Of a DNA stretch of 64,000 nt, positions 60,900 through 64,000 are shown one piece after another (position 1 is the stretch's first letter; each line of letters begins with the position of its first letter). The position numbers were made by a program, and so were the translations under genes. The notes beneath the pieces are model-generated. The model did no database searches. It had not been told where the DNA came from and saw nothing but the letters and a program-made list of their open reading frames with translations. Source of the stretch: Areca catechu (lineage: Eukaryota; Streptophyta; Magnoliopsida; Arecales; Arecaceae); NCBI GenBank assembly GCA_021397845.1, contig CM038040.1, positions 20,284,315-20,348,314 on the forward strand. Reading direction: 5' to 3'.

Positions 60900-62230
60900 A
60901 AAAGTCCTCCTCATGTAGCATCTTCATCATTATTCATTGGAATAGGAACATCTTGAGATGAAGATTAATTTAAAATCTCTCGATCTATTTCATCAATGAA
61001 TTTTTTATTAAGATCTACTTCTATTAAATAATTATATAAGATGCAATAAGCTAAAATAATTTCTGTTTATGTATCAACTAAGTAATTAAGCTCTGTTGTA
61101 CTATTGATAATTGGAAATTATTTCTTTAATACACTAAATGCTCTTTCTATTGCATTACACAATGATACATGTTGAATGTTAAATAACTCTTGAGAATTTT
61201 TTGGTGCTCGACTGAAGTATTCTTTCAAGTGATAGCGCACTACTCTATAAGGTATGATAAGTCTTTTTCTTAGCATATATCCCGCATCAACAAGATGATA
61301 TTTACCTAATAAAAAATTAAAAATAAATAAAAATTGTATTGTATTATAGAAGAATAAGAAAATTATTGATTACTAAAGATTATCTTTAGAAATCTCTAAC
61401 TTATCTTCTCTCCAAATTGCATCCTTGAATTAGATACCATCCCTTCCCAACCGGCCAAGACATATATAAATTTTAAATTAAATAAGCATGCGCCAATACA
61501 TTTTATGTTGGATAATCCTTCCTACCACAATATCTTAGGCCATCAGATCGAGATACTTTTACATGAACATATATTTCATCAATAGCTTCCACACAATCCT
61601 AATATAAAAATTTTATTTAAATATTTATTTAAATATATATTTACATAATTAAAAATAAATCAAATAAAATTTGATTTACCTTGCAATATGTATAAAATCT
61701 ATTATTGTTGAGTATTTCTAAAGGAACTTGTTATACCGTGGGTTGAACCAAAAATCGATCTTCTAAAAATATTATTGCTCTTAGTACCTTGTGAAAATGA
61801 TGACTAGTGATCTCATTAGAGCAACAACAGAAAAATGAAATCATACGAGTCCTCACATTACATGATGATATATAAGAAAACTTAGTAACTTGCTCTTTAA
61901 CTGTTGCTCTTTGAGTAGGTTGGAGACCACCATCTTTTTGTAGTATCTCACATAAATTTATAAAAGCTTATGGTCTTATGAGAATAATATCATGACACTT
62001 TTTATTTATGCTTAAATATTACATTATTTCATCTCGTACTAGTTGTCTATCTATAAAAGATTGATTAATAGGCCAATCAATATAATTTTTATGATGATGA
62101 AGCCTGTGTCGCTCCATAAAATTTACAACATGACAAATAACTTCAGCTGCAGCTAATCATCAACTTCTCTCTCATAAAAGAAACTCATATATTTCTTTAT
62201 TTTCTTGTCGTTCCATCCATCATACATTTA
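60900..62230 (-). pseudogene. PIF/Harbinger-type transposase, decayed
   Basis: Read on the minus strand from about 62225: a helix-rich N-terminal part (FINLCEILQKDGGLQPTQRA, HHFHKVLRAI, LEDRFLVQP, EILNNNRFYTYCK), then the DDE_4 nuclease part with DCVEAIDEIYVHVKVSRSD (first Asp, near 61580), GLRYCGRKDYPT, a frameshifted strand near 61450, KYHLVDAGYMLRKRLIIPYR (second Asp, near 61300), YHLKEYFS and NAIERAFSVLKK (Glu, near 61150). Probable introns interrupt near 61310-61390 and 61600-61680. Stops occur near 61110 and elsewhere. Plant Harbinger elements also need a Myb-like partner ORF, which I do not see. Terminal repeats and TTA/TAA duplications were not found. Confidence 0.8.
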
Positions 62231-64000
62231 ATTTAAATTTATATAAAATAAGTATGTTATGTTATATGACAAATAGATAATAGTAAATTATTGGAAGATG
62301 AATGAAAACAATGACATGTAATTAAAATATAAAAAAAATTTATGCAATTCTAAACTTTAAAAAGGAAATAGATGCTTATGAGATGAAAGTGAGAAGTGTA
62401 AATTAGGAAATGAGATGAGCATTTCTAGGCAATGCATCTGTTCATCTTGTTTACTTGTAACAAAACCTATATGGAAAAATAGGCTCGTTTAGTCCATTTG
62501 TGTGGATGCTTTTCTCATACATGTTTCTAGAATGCTTTTATGTATTTATTTTGCCTATATATGCAAAGGTTCTTCAAAGATAATAGCTAAAGTGTTTGGC
62601 TATAGTAATTAATGATACAAGAAAAACAAGCAAATGTATCAAGATATTAGAAATTAAAGATATACTTCGTAACTTCAAAATCTTGCTTTATAATAAAAGA
62701 AACCATCTATAATTAAGTTGGGTGAAGAGGCCTGCATATTGTGTTCTGCTGCTTGTGTTCCATCAGGATGATCTGATTATTAGAATGATGAATGATTATG
62801 ACCATTTAATGAAAATTCTATTCTTCACCGAGCAATTGCTCAAATTCTTATTTTATCCGAAACAAACAATTGCTCTATCTATAACATAACATATAAGAAG
62901 ATGCTTCGGATGTATTAGGAATAAGAAAAGGTTATGTGGTATAAATCTTAAGACATCACTTGTAAGCGAACATCCAATATTTCATCCAAAAGAAAATGAA
63001 ACGTTTTGAACACAACCAAATGAGATTTGACGAGGATAACATGTTTTTATGCTCTTCTTTTCTATAAAATTCCCATTTAGAAAAGAGAATGAAATGCAAA
63101 CAAAATATAAAGAAAAAATAATAAATTCATTGTTCTTTGATTTTTCTTGAATTTTTCTTCGTTTTCCCCCCTTTTTTCCTTTTTTTTCCCCATTCTTAGG
63201 AATCGAATCAGTGGGAAGCTTGAATTAGCTGAATAAGAAAGCTTTTCTATTCGATTAATTCAAACGTAATATTAATTTGGTTCTTCATTATTAGAGGGGT
63301 AAGATGAAAAATTCACTTACTCTCAATTCCTTTCTCTCCATACTGATGTGCGATTTGGAGAAGAAAAGAATTATAGATTTTTGGAAATTCGTTCTCTCAA
63401 TTTTTTTCATTTTCTTTCCATTTCTTTCACGAAAAAACTCTTTTTCTTCGCTTTTTTTTTTTTTTTGTTTATATATATTCCGTTCCCTTCTTCCAAACAA
63501 GGTATATGATGACGGTGCATCGCATGAAATATTGCAAGCATATGAATGTAATTTACATGACCTCCAACAGTGCCCTAACATTTGGTACATGGGTTGGAGT
63601 CTGAAATGACCAAGTTCCCCTTCCGTGGCCAAAAAAAATTAAGCGATCCATGCTTATATCAAAGGCTCTTTTACTCGAAGATACGTCTCAAGAAAGTACT
63701 AATTAACGAGGTTAGATTTGGAACTATCCTGACCAAATTTTTTATCTGAGATTATGAGGGGCTAATCTTTATCAATTACCTACTAATACCCACTCTACTC
63801 CACATGCTACTCTACACCCACTCCACCTAACGTCGATCAAAATCTAAGCTCTTGAGTCCAAGTTATCGTTCGCAGAACTGGGGGAATTAATTAATCAGGG
63901 TTCAGAAGGGAAGGCCAGGTCCACTTAGAATCAGAAACCTATGGAATTTAAAATCTTGGTTTAGGTTATCCTTGTTGTCCATGGTTATATGGATCTATAG
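62231..64000. other. Intergenic, no gene recognised
   Basis: AT-rich sequence with a pyrimidine-rich stretch and T-run (63150-63190, 63440-63470). ORFs at 63291-63632 and 63304-63609 are low-complexity Phe/Ser or Lys/Glu stretches. Nothing supportable as a gene or RNA. Confidence 0.45.

Overview
This is nuclear DNA from a flowering plant, probably a monocot. The evidence is introns with GT..AG borders, nuclear genes for organelle proteins, a strong GC-rich 5' gradient in one coding exon, and dense plant-type transposons (Sirevirus-type Ty1/copia, Tat-type Ty3/gypsy, L1 LINE, PIF/Harbinger, Mutator-like, tRNA-derived SINEs). Some repeats look palm-like to me, but that is inference only.

Host genes. 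Three are supported: (1) 24933-26583 (+), plastid-type ribosomal protein bS21 with one intron and a frame break in its conserved core; (2) 29251-32411 (-), a four-exon DUF971 protein whose exons join in frame; (3) 38270-40417 (+), a two-exon GT92 (DUF23) glycosyltransferase. They do not form a pathway. A fourth candidate, minus-strand exons at about 33560-34208, is unrecognised.

Transposon layers. Bases about 400-10570, continued at 21757-21830, are an old Mutator-like element. It has a plus-strand mobile-domain/Ulp1-like module and a minus-strand FAR1/MuDR-like transposase, separated and flanked by arrays of a ~191-bp repeat in alternating orientation. A Sirevirus-like copia element (10571-21756, TSD AATAC, PBS, gag, pol, an extra ORF after pol, repeated polypurine tracts, ~1.55-kb LTRs) sits inside one of these arrays. 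A Tekay/Del-like gypsy LTR lies at 23008 to about 24840, just before the bS21 gene, and a complete solo LTR of the same family (46248-48101, TSD CCAAC) is nested in an antisense L1 LINE (43890-49014). Then follow a Tat-type gypsy element without its 3' LTR (49015 to about 55780), the 3' half of a copia element with a mutated RT active site (55780-57568), an internally deleted copia element (58008 to about 60610) and a decayed Harbinger transposase (about 60900-62230, minus). Two related SINEs are at 30911-31248 (in an intron) and 43211-43533.

The least ordinary structure is the alternating 191-bp array system around the two Mutator-like genes. All transposon genes here are broken by stops or frameshifts, so the window reads as a layered record of insertions around three genes.
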